Shown here: in pieces, positions 9,327-16,651 of the stretch | Layout: every line of letters starts with the position of its first letter | How positions within the stretch are numbered: the stretch's first letter is position 1 | From: Lachnospiraceae bacterium | Lineage (GTDB): Bacteria; Bacillota; Clostridia; Lachnospirales; Lachnospiraceae | Direction of reading: 5' to 3' | Assembly (NCBI GenBank): GCA_022510625.1 | Contig: JAFLTD010000019.1 | Location: 1 to 39,403 of the forward strand | DNA length: 39,403 nucleotides | The notes under the pieces: generated by a model | The model's database searches: none | What the model saw: only the letters and a program-made list of their open reading frames with translations | What the model was told of the DNA's origin: nothing | Program-made: the position numbers and the translations under genes

Positions 9327-10460
9327 ATGAAAAGACGAGAGATTCTGTGTCTTCTTACAGGATGTATGCTTTTACTTACGCCCGCACATGTAAAGGCGGA
9401 AGAGTTATCCGATGTGTTGTCGTTAGGAGCATTTGACGTGCTCGCTGATGATAGCGGCGTCACAGAAGATTCCGATACGGAAGATCAACAAGTACAGGAT
9501 AGCAGCGTCATTGAAAATTCTATTCAGGATATTTTGAGCCCTATCGGGTCAAGTGCGATTCTGGAATGCACGAAGACGGAGAAAGAGTATGCCGAGGCCT
9601 ATGAGAAGGCCAAGAATGCTAACTGGGGCTATACCAATCTGGGCATTGCGAATGTGGACAATAATCTGAATGTCCGTGCGGCCGCCGCCGAGGACGGTAA
9701 ACTGATCGGCAAGCTGCCTAAGAACGCAGCGTGTGAGGTGTTGGATGATGACGGCACATGGGCACACATTAAGTCTGGCAACGTAGAGGGCTATGTCAGT
9801 ATGGAGTATTTATTTACCGGTATACCGGCAAAGCGCAAAGCCGAGGAGTTGGCTGTGACGATGGCGACAGTCACCACGGACAGCCTGAAAGTCAGAGCTG
9901 AGGCGAGTACCGAGTCGGAAGTGATCACACTGGTGCCGGGTGGAGAAGAGTTGGAAGTCGTATCGGTGGAAGGTGATTGGGTCAAGGTGTATCTCGATGA
10001 CGAGGAAGTCTTCGTATCAGCGGATTATGTGGATGTCAGCTCGGAACTGGCCACGGCAATCACTATGACAGAACTGCTTTACGGACAGGGCGTATCGGAT
10101 ATTCGAGTGGATGTGTGCCAGTATGCCAAGGAATTCTTGGGCAATCCTTATGTATGGGGCGGCACGAGCCTGACAAACGGCGCAGATTGTTCCGGTTTTG
10201 TGTTGGGAGTCTTCAAGAATTTCGGCGTGAAACTGCCTCGGACCTCTAGGGAACAGGCAAATTGCGGAACCGTTATCAAAGTGGCGGATGCCAAACCGGG
10301 CGATTTGATATTCTACGGCAACGGCAAGACGATTAACCATGTGGCAATCTACATCGGAGGCGGTCAGGTGATTCATGCCAGCAGCCCTAAGACAGGTATC
10401 AAAATTTCCAATGTGTCTTATCGTTCACCGATCAAGGCGGTCAGGATCTTGTATGATTAA
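9327..10460 (+). CDS. Secreted SH3b-SH3b-NlpC/P60 peptidoglycan endopeptidase
   Basis: A 377-residue exported protein. The first 24 residues form a signal peptide (MKRRE, hydrophobic core, AHVKA cleavage site). An acidic linker, two bacterial SH3 domains (about 95-160 and 172-233; both contain an LxVRA strand) and a C-terminal NlpC/P60 domain follow. The catalytic triad is visible: Cys288 in ADCSGFV, His338 in NHVAIYIGGG and His350 in VIHASS. Such enzymes cut gamma-D-Glu to diamino-acid bonds in cell-wall stem peptides. ATG 9327 is chosen because GAGAGGA lies about 9 bases upstream and the signal peptide begins there. It has a consensus promoter and a WalR-like box. Confidence 0.93.
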   Translation: MKRREILCLLTGCMLLLTPAHVKAEELSDVLSLGAFDVLADDSGVTEDSDTEDQQVQDSSVIENSIQDILSPIGSSAILECTKTEKEYAEAYEKAKNANWGYTNLGIANVDNNLNVRAAAAEDGKLIGKLPKNAACEVLDDDGTWAHIKSGNVEGYVSMEYLFTGIPAKRKAEELAVTMATVTTDSLKVRAEASTESEVITLVPGGEELEVVSVEGDWVKVYLDDEEVFVSADYVDVSSELATAITMTELLYGQGVSDIRVDVCQYAKEFLGNPYVWGGTSLTNGADCSGFVLGVFKNFGVKLPRTSREQANCGTVIKVADAKPGDLIFYGNGKTINHVAIYIGGGQVIHASSPKTGIKISNVSYRSPIKAVRILYD

Positions 10461-10505
10461 AAATTTATATATTAAACTTTCTATATATCAAGCAGCAGGA
10501 GGAAA

Positions 10506-12062
10506 ATGGGTGGTTTGAATAAGTTGGATAAAATTCTGACCGGCATGCTTTTAGTGGGAATATTTACATTTTTGGCATTGGCATGCGTTACTAATCTATT
10601 ACATTTTAATTATAAGATCAATGCAGACTTAGCCTCAGATGTCATTCTGGGAAAGCTGATATGGGAAAGTAAAGAAATTGTTCCGAGTACATGGTATATT
10701 GCCGAAGAGGCGAGGATTATTTGCACGCCGAATCTTACAGCTCTATTTTATGGTTTGACACATCATATGACGTTGTCAGCAGGTCTTTCATGCAGCGTAA
10801 TGTCCATATTAATTCTGCTTAGCGCTTTTTTTTTCGGAAAATCCATTGGTTTTACAGTTAGGGAAAATCTCTTGTTTGGTTTTCTGTGCCTCATGATCCC
10901 AATGGATTTCATCATCTTGGAGTTGTTTTATTTATTTGCCTCCTATTATGCAATCCATATTGTGATATCGTTTTTTACCTTGGGAATATATATCAGGACA
11001 ATTAAGGAAGAACGGCTTAACCGAGTATTTGCGGTTGTGACTGTACTTCTGGCTTTTACTTTGGGTGTGCAGGGAGCGAGGGGAGTTCTTGTATTATATG
11101 GCCCCTTGTTTGGTATGGAGGTTATCAGACACCTATATCGATGGTATTGCGGGAAAGAAAAGAAAAAAATCGATGCATTTATTTGTCTTTGGGTAGTGGT
11201 TCTGCTTGCTGTCAGCTTCTTGGGAATGTGCTTCCCGGTTTCCGTAGGACAAGAATTTTCCAGGAATATCAGAAAAGGCTTTCGTAAACTTCTGACTGTT
11301 GTTTTACCGGATATGGGTAGGGCGATAGGCTTTGAAAGCCGCTTTCTGTTGGAGCGGGTATCAGCGGCGCTTCTTTTGCTCGTGGCGATATTCCTGTTGG
11401 CAGAGCTTTTATATCGGATGTACAGAAAAGCGGAAATTCGACCGGTCGAATGGGGATATCTGGTGATATGCAGTACTCCTGCTGTAGCAGCATTTATGGT
11501 GGCTTTTACGACGGTCGAAAGTTCAGAAAGATATTATTTCCAGGTCGTCTTTGTTATGGCCTATTCGGCAATTCTGCTTTTTAGAAAAGCAAATTTGTTT
11601 GGGAAATTCAAATTTGGGATGGAGGTAGGAGTCTGTCTGGTTATTACTTTACTTAGCGTCCTGCATATCATTGATATCTATCTCCCGGTTTTGAGATCGA
11701 AAGAACCGCCTGTGGAAGATTCTTATAAAGTTGCATATTATTTGGAGGAGAATGGGTTTCGAATGGGCTATTCGACTTTCAACAATGCCAATACGATAAC
11801 GGTTCTAGCCGACGGAGAAATCAGAGTCGCCTCAGTGAATTCTGTAAGCAAAATGGATGTCTGCAAGTGGATGACCAGTACGGACTGGTATGTGCCTAAT
11901 GTTCCGTTTGAAAGTGAGACGGCCTATATTATTCCCAAATCGGAAATGGATAATTTTGAAGAATTTTTACAGGAGCATAGCAATGATATGCGGTTTGAAG
12001 CACAGGTAGGGAGATTTTATATTTACAGTTCCGATTATAATTTTTCACGGCTGGTTGATTAG
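10506..12062 (+). CDS. Polytopic membrane protein, possibly GT-C-type glycosyltransferase
   Basis: A 518-residue protein with about ten hydrophobic segments between residues 10 and 405 and a C-terminal soluble part of about 110 residues. I do not recognise a named family. An N-terminal helix followed by an outside loop with acidic residues (NADLASD) and a large loop before the second helix recall GT-C glycosyltransferases that use lipid-linked sugars, and the neighbours are glycosyltransferases; this is inference. AGGAGGA lies just ahead of ATG 10506. Base composition is visibly more AT-rich than in the housekeeping genes, suggesting a different origin. Its end overlaps the possible start region of the next gene. 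Confidence 0.75.
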   Translation: MGGLNKLDKILTGMLLVGIFTFLALACVTNLLHFNYKINADLASDVILGKLIWESKEIVPSTWYIAEEARIICTPNLTALFYGLTHHMTLSAGLSCSVMSILILLSAFFFGKSIGFTVRENLLFGFLCLMIPMDFIILELFYLFASYYAIHIVISFFTLGIYIRTIKEERLNRVFAVVTVLLAFTLGVQGARGVLVLYGPLFGMEVIRHLYRWYCGKEKKKIDAFICLWVVVLLAVSFLGMCFPVSVGQEFSRNIRKGFRKLLTVVLPDMGRAIGFESRFLLERVSAALLLLVAIFLLAELLYRMYRKAEIRPVEWGYLVICSTPAVAAFMVAFTTVESSERYYFQVVFVMAYSAILLFRKANLFGKFKFGMEVGVCLVITLLSVLHIIDIYLPVLRSKEPPVEDSYKVAYYLEENGFRMGYSTFNNANTITVLADGEIRVASVNSVSKMDVCKWMTSTDWYVPNVPFESETAYIIPKSEMDNFEEFLQEHSNDMRFEAQVGRFYIYSSDYNFSRLVD

Positions 12063-12063
12063 A

Positions 12064-13253
12064 GTGAGTAATTTGGGAAATAAATTTGACAAAATTATAA
12101 TTGGTGCCGGACTTTACGGACTCTATGCTGCAAAATTCAGCAGTGGCAGAGATGAGAAAGTTCTGGTGCTGGAATATGATGCGAAACCGTTTGGTAGGGC
12201 CACTTATATCAATCAGGCCAGAGTACACATGGGTTACCACTATCCGAGAAGCCTTACCACAGCCATGAAATCAGCGGGGTTATTTTAAGAGGTTTGTAGA
12301 GGAATTTGCTTTTTGTATACATGATAAGTTCGAGCAGGTCTATGCGACTGCATCTCAGCTTTCATGGACCGATGCAGAACAGTTTAAGGGTTTTTGTGAG
12401 GCGGCGGGCATTCGATGTGAGGAAACGGCTGTTTCCAAATATTTTAAACCAGGCATGTGTGACGGCGCTTTTATCACGGGAGAATATACCTATGATGCCA
12501 AACTGCTGCAGGAATACTTTGAAGATCAGCTAAAGGACAGGACAGGCGTAACGTTCCGTTACGGAGCAAGAATTGAGAAGATTGTCAAAAATGCGAATCT
12601 GTTTGAAATCTATATGAAAGACGGTAGTTTTTATGAGGCGCCTTTTATTCTGAATGCTTCTTATGCTTTCGTCAATCAGGTGATTGACAGGTTGGAGGGA
12701 ACTGCAAAAGATTTTTTTGGCATTAAGTATGAACTGTGTGAGATCATTCTCTGTGAGTCTTCGGATTTGTTGCGTGATATAGGGATTACGGTAATGGATG
12801 GACCTTTCTTCTCGATTATGCCGTTTGGAAAGACGGGTTTGCATTCGTTGACTTCCGTCAGTTTTACACCACATGCAACTTCTTATGATGAATCTCCTTC
12901 TTTTGCATGCCAGAATGAATTGGGTGAAAATATGCAGACTCAAGCAGATATGAATGGGGGGGGGAGGGTCAGCGACCTGTACACCGGATAGACTTGCAAA
13001 CTGCAATCTCTGTCCCCATAAGCCGGATTCTGCATGGCCGTATATGTCCCATCTTGCAGATCTGTATCTGAAAGAAGAATATAAGTATACTTATAAAGAA
13101 TCCCTGTATTCCATGAAACCGATATTGAAGTCTTCCGAGGTGGATGATTCGAGACCTACGGCAATTAAAGTGTTGAGCAGAGAACCTGTATTTATCAGCG
13201 TACTTTCGGGCAAGATCAATACGGTTTATGATCTGGATCCTTATTTAGAATAG
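12064..13253 (+). pseudogene. FAD/NAD(P)-dependent oxidoreductase (DAO-like), broken by two frameshifts
   Basis: Read through two shifts this would be about 396 residues. The N terminus (FDKIIIGAGLYGLYAAKF, then an acidic strand end VLVLEYD) is a Rossmann dinucleotide-binding motif; RVHMGYHYPRS follows. Frame one runs into a stop at 12286. Removing one G from the G4 tract at 12276-12279 restores SAGYFKRFVEEF and the second frame, which contains ITGEYTYDAKLLQEYFEDQL. That frame ends at 12991; removing one G from the G9 tract at 12956-12964 restores a third frame, CNLCPHKPDSAWPYMSHLAD to the stop at 13253. GTG 12064 is the likeliest start, with TTG 12055 an alternative. Both shifts look like +1 G. 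Its place among glycosyltransferases suggests a sugar or lipid-linked-sugar modifying oxidoreductase; the substrate is unknown. Confidence 0.8.
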
Positions 13254-13257
13254 AGGC

Positions 13258-14223
13258 ATGGGTGTTAAGATGATTCAAGGTAAAAAGGAAAAAAAGTTTA
13301 TCTCATTGGTAGTCTATCTTCACAACGTGGAAAAATATATTGAGCACTTCATGAAGACAGTGATCAAGGTATGCGAAAGTTGTTTTCAGGATTATGAGAT
13401 TGTCTGTGTAAACGACGGCTGTACGGATGGCACCGTTGAGAGACTGAAGCAATACCTGGAAGAAAATCAGGTGCAGGCAATGGTCAATGTGATCCATATG
13501 AGCTTTTATCAGGGTACGGAAAGCGCAATGAATGCAGGGCGCGACATTGCGATTGGAGATTTCGTATATGAATTCGATGATATTTTTGTAGACTATGAGC
13601 CGGATATGCTAATCAAGGTATATGAGAAAATGCTGGAAGGCTATGATATTGTGGCGGCGGGCAGTAAAGGGAAAATGCGGTTGACATCCAGAATCTTCTA
13701 TGCCCTGTATAACAGAACCAGCCGCATAAGCAGTAAGATCGGGCCGGAAACCTTCCGCCTAATCTCGAGGCGCGCCATTAACCGTATCAAATCCATAGGA
13801 CAATACATTCCGTATCGTAAGGCGATGTACAGTAACTGTGGTTTAAATATGGCCACACTGTATTATGATGGCGTTGATATGAAAGAAAGAGCCAAGAATA
13901 AAAAAATAAACGCCGAAAGAACGGCGTTGGCGCTGGATTCATTTATTTATTTTACCAATGTGCTGGAGCGTCTGTCGATGATTGTCAGCGGTACTTTTTT
14001 AATCATAACGATAATAGTAGGTATATATATCATTATGGACTTGTTCAATGCATCACAGCCGGTGGAAGGTTGGCTTTCTACGATGGGATTCCTGGCGCTT
14101 GGTTTTTTTGGAGTCTTTGCGCTGCTTACAATTATAATAAAGTATTTGTCCGTAATACTGAATCTGATCTTTAAACGGCAAAGATATCTGGTAGCGGATA
14201 TAGAGAAAGTGGTTGGAAAATGA
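13258..14223 (+). CDS. GT2 family glycosyltransferase with two C-terminal membrane helices
   Basis: A 321-residue protein. The GT-A domain shows the N-terminal strand (ISLVVYLHNVEKYI), the nucleotide-binding VNDGCTDGT motif and an acidic EFDD (105-108) where the DXD-like metal site is expected. Two hydrophobic segments near 240-265 and 275-300 make it resemble GtrB/DPM1-like polyprenyl-phosphate glycosyltransferases, which charge a lipid carrier. The substrate sugar cannot be read from sequence. ATG 13258 or 13270 could start it; GAGG at 13253-13256 is too close for the first and 13 bases from the second. It begins 4 bases after the broken oxidoreductase and overlaps the next gene by 4 bases. 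It is intact, unlike its neighbours. Confidence 0.85.
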   Translation: MGVKMIQGKKEKKFISLVVYLHNVEKYIEHFMKTVIKVCESCFQDYEIVCVNDGCTDGTVERLKQYLEENQVQAMVNVIHMSFYQGTESAMNAGRDIAIGDFVYEFDDIFVDYEPDMLIKVYEKMLEGYDIVAAGSKGKMRLTSRIFYALYNRTSRISSKIGPETFRLISRRAINRIKSIGQYIPYRKAMYSNCGLNMATLYYDGVDMKERAKNKKINAERTALALDSFIYFTNVLERLSMIVSGTFLIITIIVGIYIIMDLFNASQPVEGWLSTMGFLALGFFGVFALLTIIIKYLSVILNLIFKRQRYLVADIEKVVGK

Positions 14224-14996
14224 ACAATGAAGTAAGAAGTATCAATTTGCTGTTTCCTGTGTTGAACGAGAGGCTGCGGCTCAGGAACGGAATCGAGAAG
14301 ACGATTGAATATTTGCGCGAAAATGTACACATATCCTATCAGCTTACGATTCTTGACAACGGTTCCGATGATGAAACGCCGATGATCGGCAGGGAACTGG
14401 AAGCGAAATATTCGGAGGTTACTTATGTGCGGATTCCGGAACGCGGCGTAGGAATTGCTTTTCGGGAAGGAATTCTGTCAAATCAGTGTGATATTGTAGG
14501 TTATATGGATATTGACCTGTCTACTGATCTGAAATATCTCGGAAAGACCATAAAACTTTTTCAGAAGAGGGAAGATTTGCAGTATGTTAACGGCAGTAGA
14601 TTCCACAGAAAATCCGATACACGAGGCAGAAAGTGGTATCGTAAGATTACTTCGATGGGACTTGTTTTTCTGCTAAAAGTCATTTTTCAGATGAGAGCAA
14701 CGGATGCGCTATGCGGATTTACTTTTCTGCGAAAGGATGCGGCCATGCAGCTGGTCAGCGAGTGCAGTGATGATCATGGATGGTTCTATACGGTGGAGTT
14801 TTTGCTTCGGGCGGAACGTGATGGTATGGTAATCTGCGAAATGCCGGTGGAGTGGCAGGAAGATTATAACACGACAGTGAAGGTATTTAAAACCATCAGG
14901 AATTATCTGATACAGATTTGTAAACTGCACAGGACATTTCGGCTGGAAGCAAAGGGCAGCATTCCCCAAAAGAGAAACAGACGAGGGAAGATGTGA
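14220..14996 (+). CDS. GT2 family glycosyltransferase, ALG5-like
   Basis: A 258-residue glycosyltransferase without clear C-terminal helices. It has the N-terminal INLLFPVLNE strand, LDNGSDDET, the ERGVGIAFREGI loop and the DID metal motif (Asp97, Asp99 in GYMDIDLSTDL), then DALCGFTFLRKD and the EFLLRAERDG helix, all as in dolichyl/undecaprenyl-phosphate glucosyltransferase-like GT2 enzymes. It is translationally coupled to the previous gene by an ATGA overlap. It likely adds a sugar to a lipid carrier or growing glycan at the inner face of the membrane; the sugar is unknown. Confidence 0.86.
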   Translation: MNNEVRSINLLFPVLNERLRLRNGIEKTIEYLRENVHISYQLTILDNGSDDETPMIGRELEAKYSEVTYVRIPERGVGIAFREGILSNQCDIVGYMDIDLSTDLKYLGKTIKLFQKREDLQYVNGSRFHRKSDTRGRKWYRKITSMGLVFLLKVIFQMRATDALCGFTFLRKDAAMQLVSECSDDHGWFYTVEFLLRAERDGMVICEMPVEWQEDYNTTVKVFKTIRNYLIQICKLHRTFRLEAKGSIPQKRNRRGKM

Positions 14997-15009
14997 GGAA
15001 AAGTTTCGG

Positions 15010-16112
15010 ATGTTGAAGAGAATTGACTTATCTAGAGATTATCATAGGCATAAAGAAGAATACTTGGATGCGATTAGGGCGGTCTGTGAGGAAACTGCCT
15101 TTTCCGGCGGAAAGTTTGCCGACCGGTTTGATAAGGAGTTTGCCGAGTACTGCGGTGTGCCTTATGCTGCGGGGGTAAACAACGGTACCTCAGCGCTCCA
15201 CTGTGCCATGATGGCACTGGGAATCGGTGAGGGGACGAGGTGATCGTTCCGGCCAATACCTATATTGCAACGGCATGGGGGGGGGTTACCTATACGGGAG
15301 CGGTCCTGGTGTTTGCGGACTGTACTGCTGATACATGGGAAATAGATCCGGAGAAGATTGAAGAAAAGATCACGGACAGAACAAAGGCAGTAATTGGTGT
15401 GCATTTATATGGACAGCCTTTTGCGTTTGGCCCGGTGAAAGAGATTGCCGACAAGTACGGCCTCTATGTTGTAGAAGACTGTGCGTAGGCACACGGAGCG
15501 CTTTATGAGGGAAACAAAGTAGGAAGTCTGGGAGATTTAGGATGCTTTTCTTTCTATCCCGGCAAAAACCTCTATGCTTTCGGCGAAGGCGGCAGTGTTA
15601 CCTGTAAGAAAAAGGAATATTATGAGGCAGTCACCACAATCAAAAATCAAGGTTGCAGGGTGCGCTATTATCACGATGTAATTGGATACAATTATCGCTT
15701 GGAAGGACTTCAGGGGGCTGTTTTGAGCGTCAGTTTAAAATATCTGCCGGATTGGACAAAGAGGCGTCAGGAAATCGGGGAACGATACATCAGGGAGATT
15801 ACAAATCCCCTGATCACAATGCAGGCACATCCGCAGAATACTTCCCCGGTATATCATCTGTTTGTTGTGACTGTGAACAGCCTTGATCACCTCATTTCCT
15901 ATATGAATGATAGGGGCATGGAGTGCAACAAGCATTATCCGGTGCCCTGTCATCTGCAGAAAGCCTATCAAGATCTGGGGTATAAAAGGGGAGACTGTCC
16001 AAATGCGGAATATTTGGCAGATCACTGTGTCACGCTTCCGCTGTTTCCGGAAATGACGGATGAGGAAGTAAAGATGGTGATTGATGCATGCAATCACTAT
16101 GAGGGTATCTAA
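15010..16112 (+). pseudogene. DegT/DnrJ/EryC1/StrS sugar aminotransferase, broken by frameshift and amber stop
   Basis: Reconstructed it is about 367 residues, normal for PLP-dependent nucleotide-sugar aminotransferases. Frame one has the AAGVNNGTSALHCAMMALG motif and stops at 15241-15243; one G added to the G4 tract at 15231-15234 would give GEGDEVIVPANTYIATA. The second frame continues to an amber TAG at 15486-15488, where EDCAQAHGA is expected, so a CAG to TAG change is likely. Beyond it the same frame continues with GCFSFYPGKNL (PLP lysine codon 15564-15566), GYNYRLEGLQGAVL and a normal C terminus. A G9 tract at 15277-15285 adds one glycine codon in AWGGVTY. Substrate is probably a nucleotide keto-sugar. 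GAGGAAAAG precedes ATG 15010. Confidence 0.85.
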
Positions 16113-16162
16113 AAATAAACCGAATCAATATATTTAAGAGGAAATATAAAAAAATTTATGTC

Positions 16163-16191
16163 TTGTCAGTAGAGAACTGATATGGTAAAAT
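16163..16191 (+). promoter_or_regulatory. Sigma-A-type promoter of rpsO
   Basis: TTGTCA (16163-16168), 17 bases and TAAAAT (16186-16191). Transcription would start near 16198, giving a leader of about 80 bases. It makes rpsO independent of the glycan locus upstream, in the 167-base gap that follows the broken aminotransferase. Confidence 0.7.
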
Positions 16192-16222
16192 AATTGAGTA
16201 TGAATTTCAGCCGATGCTCAGA

Positions 16223-16256
16223 GGCGGGACACTCCGACCCCATCTTAGTGTCAGGC
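16223..16256 (+). promoter_or_regulatory. Structured rpsO leader, possible S15 autoregulatory element
   Basis: GACACT (16228-16233) pairs with AGTGTC (16247-16252) around a 13-base loop that contains CCGACCCC, and that loop can pair with GGCGGG (16223-16228) just upstream, giving alternative helices or a pseudoknot. S15 represses its own mRNA through leader structures in several bacteria, with architectures that differ by lineage. The pairing is seen by eye; regulation is inferred. Confidence 0.4.
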
Positions 16257-16279
16257 AGTTATTAGAGAGAGGAGAAATT

Positions 16280-16546
16280 ATGATTTCCAAAGAAAAGAAA
16301 ACAGCAATTATCAACGAGTATGCGAGAACGCCCGGAGACACAGGTTCGCCGGAAGTACAGATAGCAGTACTCACAGCCAGAATTCAGGAGTTGACAGAGC
16401 ACCTGAAGAGCAATCCCAAGGACCATCATTCCAGGAGAGGACTTCTGAAAATGGTAGGTCAGAGACGAGGCTTGCTCACGTATCTTAGAAATAAGGATAT
16501 TGAGAGATATCGTACTTTGATCGAGCGTCTTGGCTTGAGAAAATAA
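16280..16546 (+). CDS. rpsO: 30S ribosomal protein S15
   Basis: An 88-residue protein, the usual length. The start ([29 protein letters not shown]) and the [22 protein letters not shown] 16S rRNA-binding region are characteristic. S15 binds the central domain of 16S rRNA early in 30S assembly. ATG 16280 is preceded by GAGAGGAGAA; upstream in-frame start codons would lie within the structured leader. A terminator separates it from pnp, so pnp expression probably needs read-through or a further promoter. Confidence 0.98.
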   Translation: MISKEKKTAIINEYARTPGDTGSPEVQIAVLTARIQELTEHLKSNPKDHHSRRGLLKMVGQRRGLLTYLRNKDIERYRTLIERLGLRK

Positions 16547-16558
16547 TGCAAAACAGAA

Positions 16559-16611
16559 GGCGGAGATAAGGCTGAATAACATTCAGCTTTATCCGTCCTT
16601 TTTCTTTTTTT
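16559..16611 (+). terminator. Intrinsic terminator between rpsO and pnp
   Basis: A stem of GCTGAAT (16571-16577) with ATTCAGC (16581-16587), extended by ATAAG/TTTAT and CGG/CCG pairs with a two-base bulge, is followed by a T-rich run at 16598-16611. It probably limits read-through from rpsO into pnp. Confidence 0.85.
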
Positions 16612-16651
16612 ATGATACATAGGTGGGAAGAGATGAAAAGGAGAGAAGATT

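Noticed and set aside
12950..12970. Programmed ribosomal frameshifting at the G9 tract.
   Set aside because: The same gene needs another shift at a non-slippery G4 tract, and no downstream stimulator was obvious; mutation or slippage of DNA is simpler.
15486..15488. The amber codon in the aminotransferase as pyrrolysine or suppressed amber.
   Set aside because: A frameshift in the same gene already breaks it, no PYLIS-like feature is evident, and the expected residue is Gln (CAG), one transition away.
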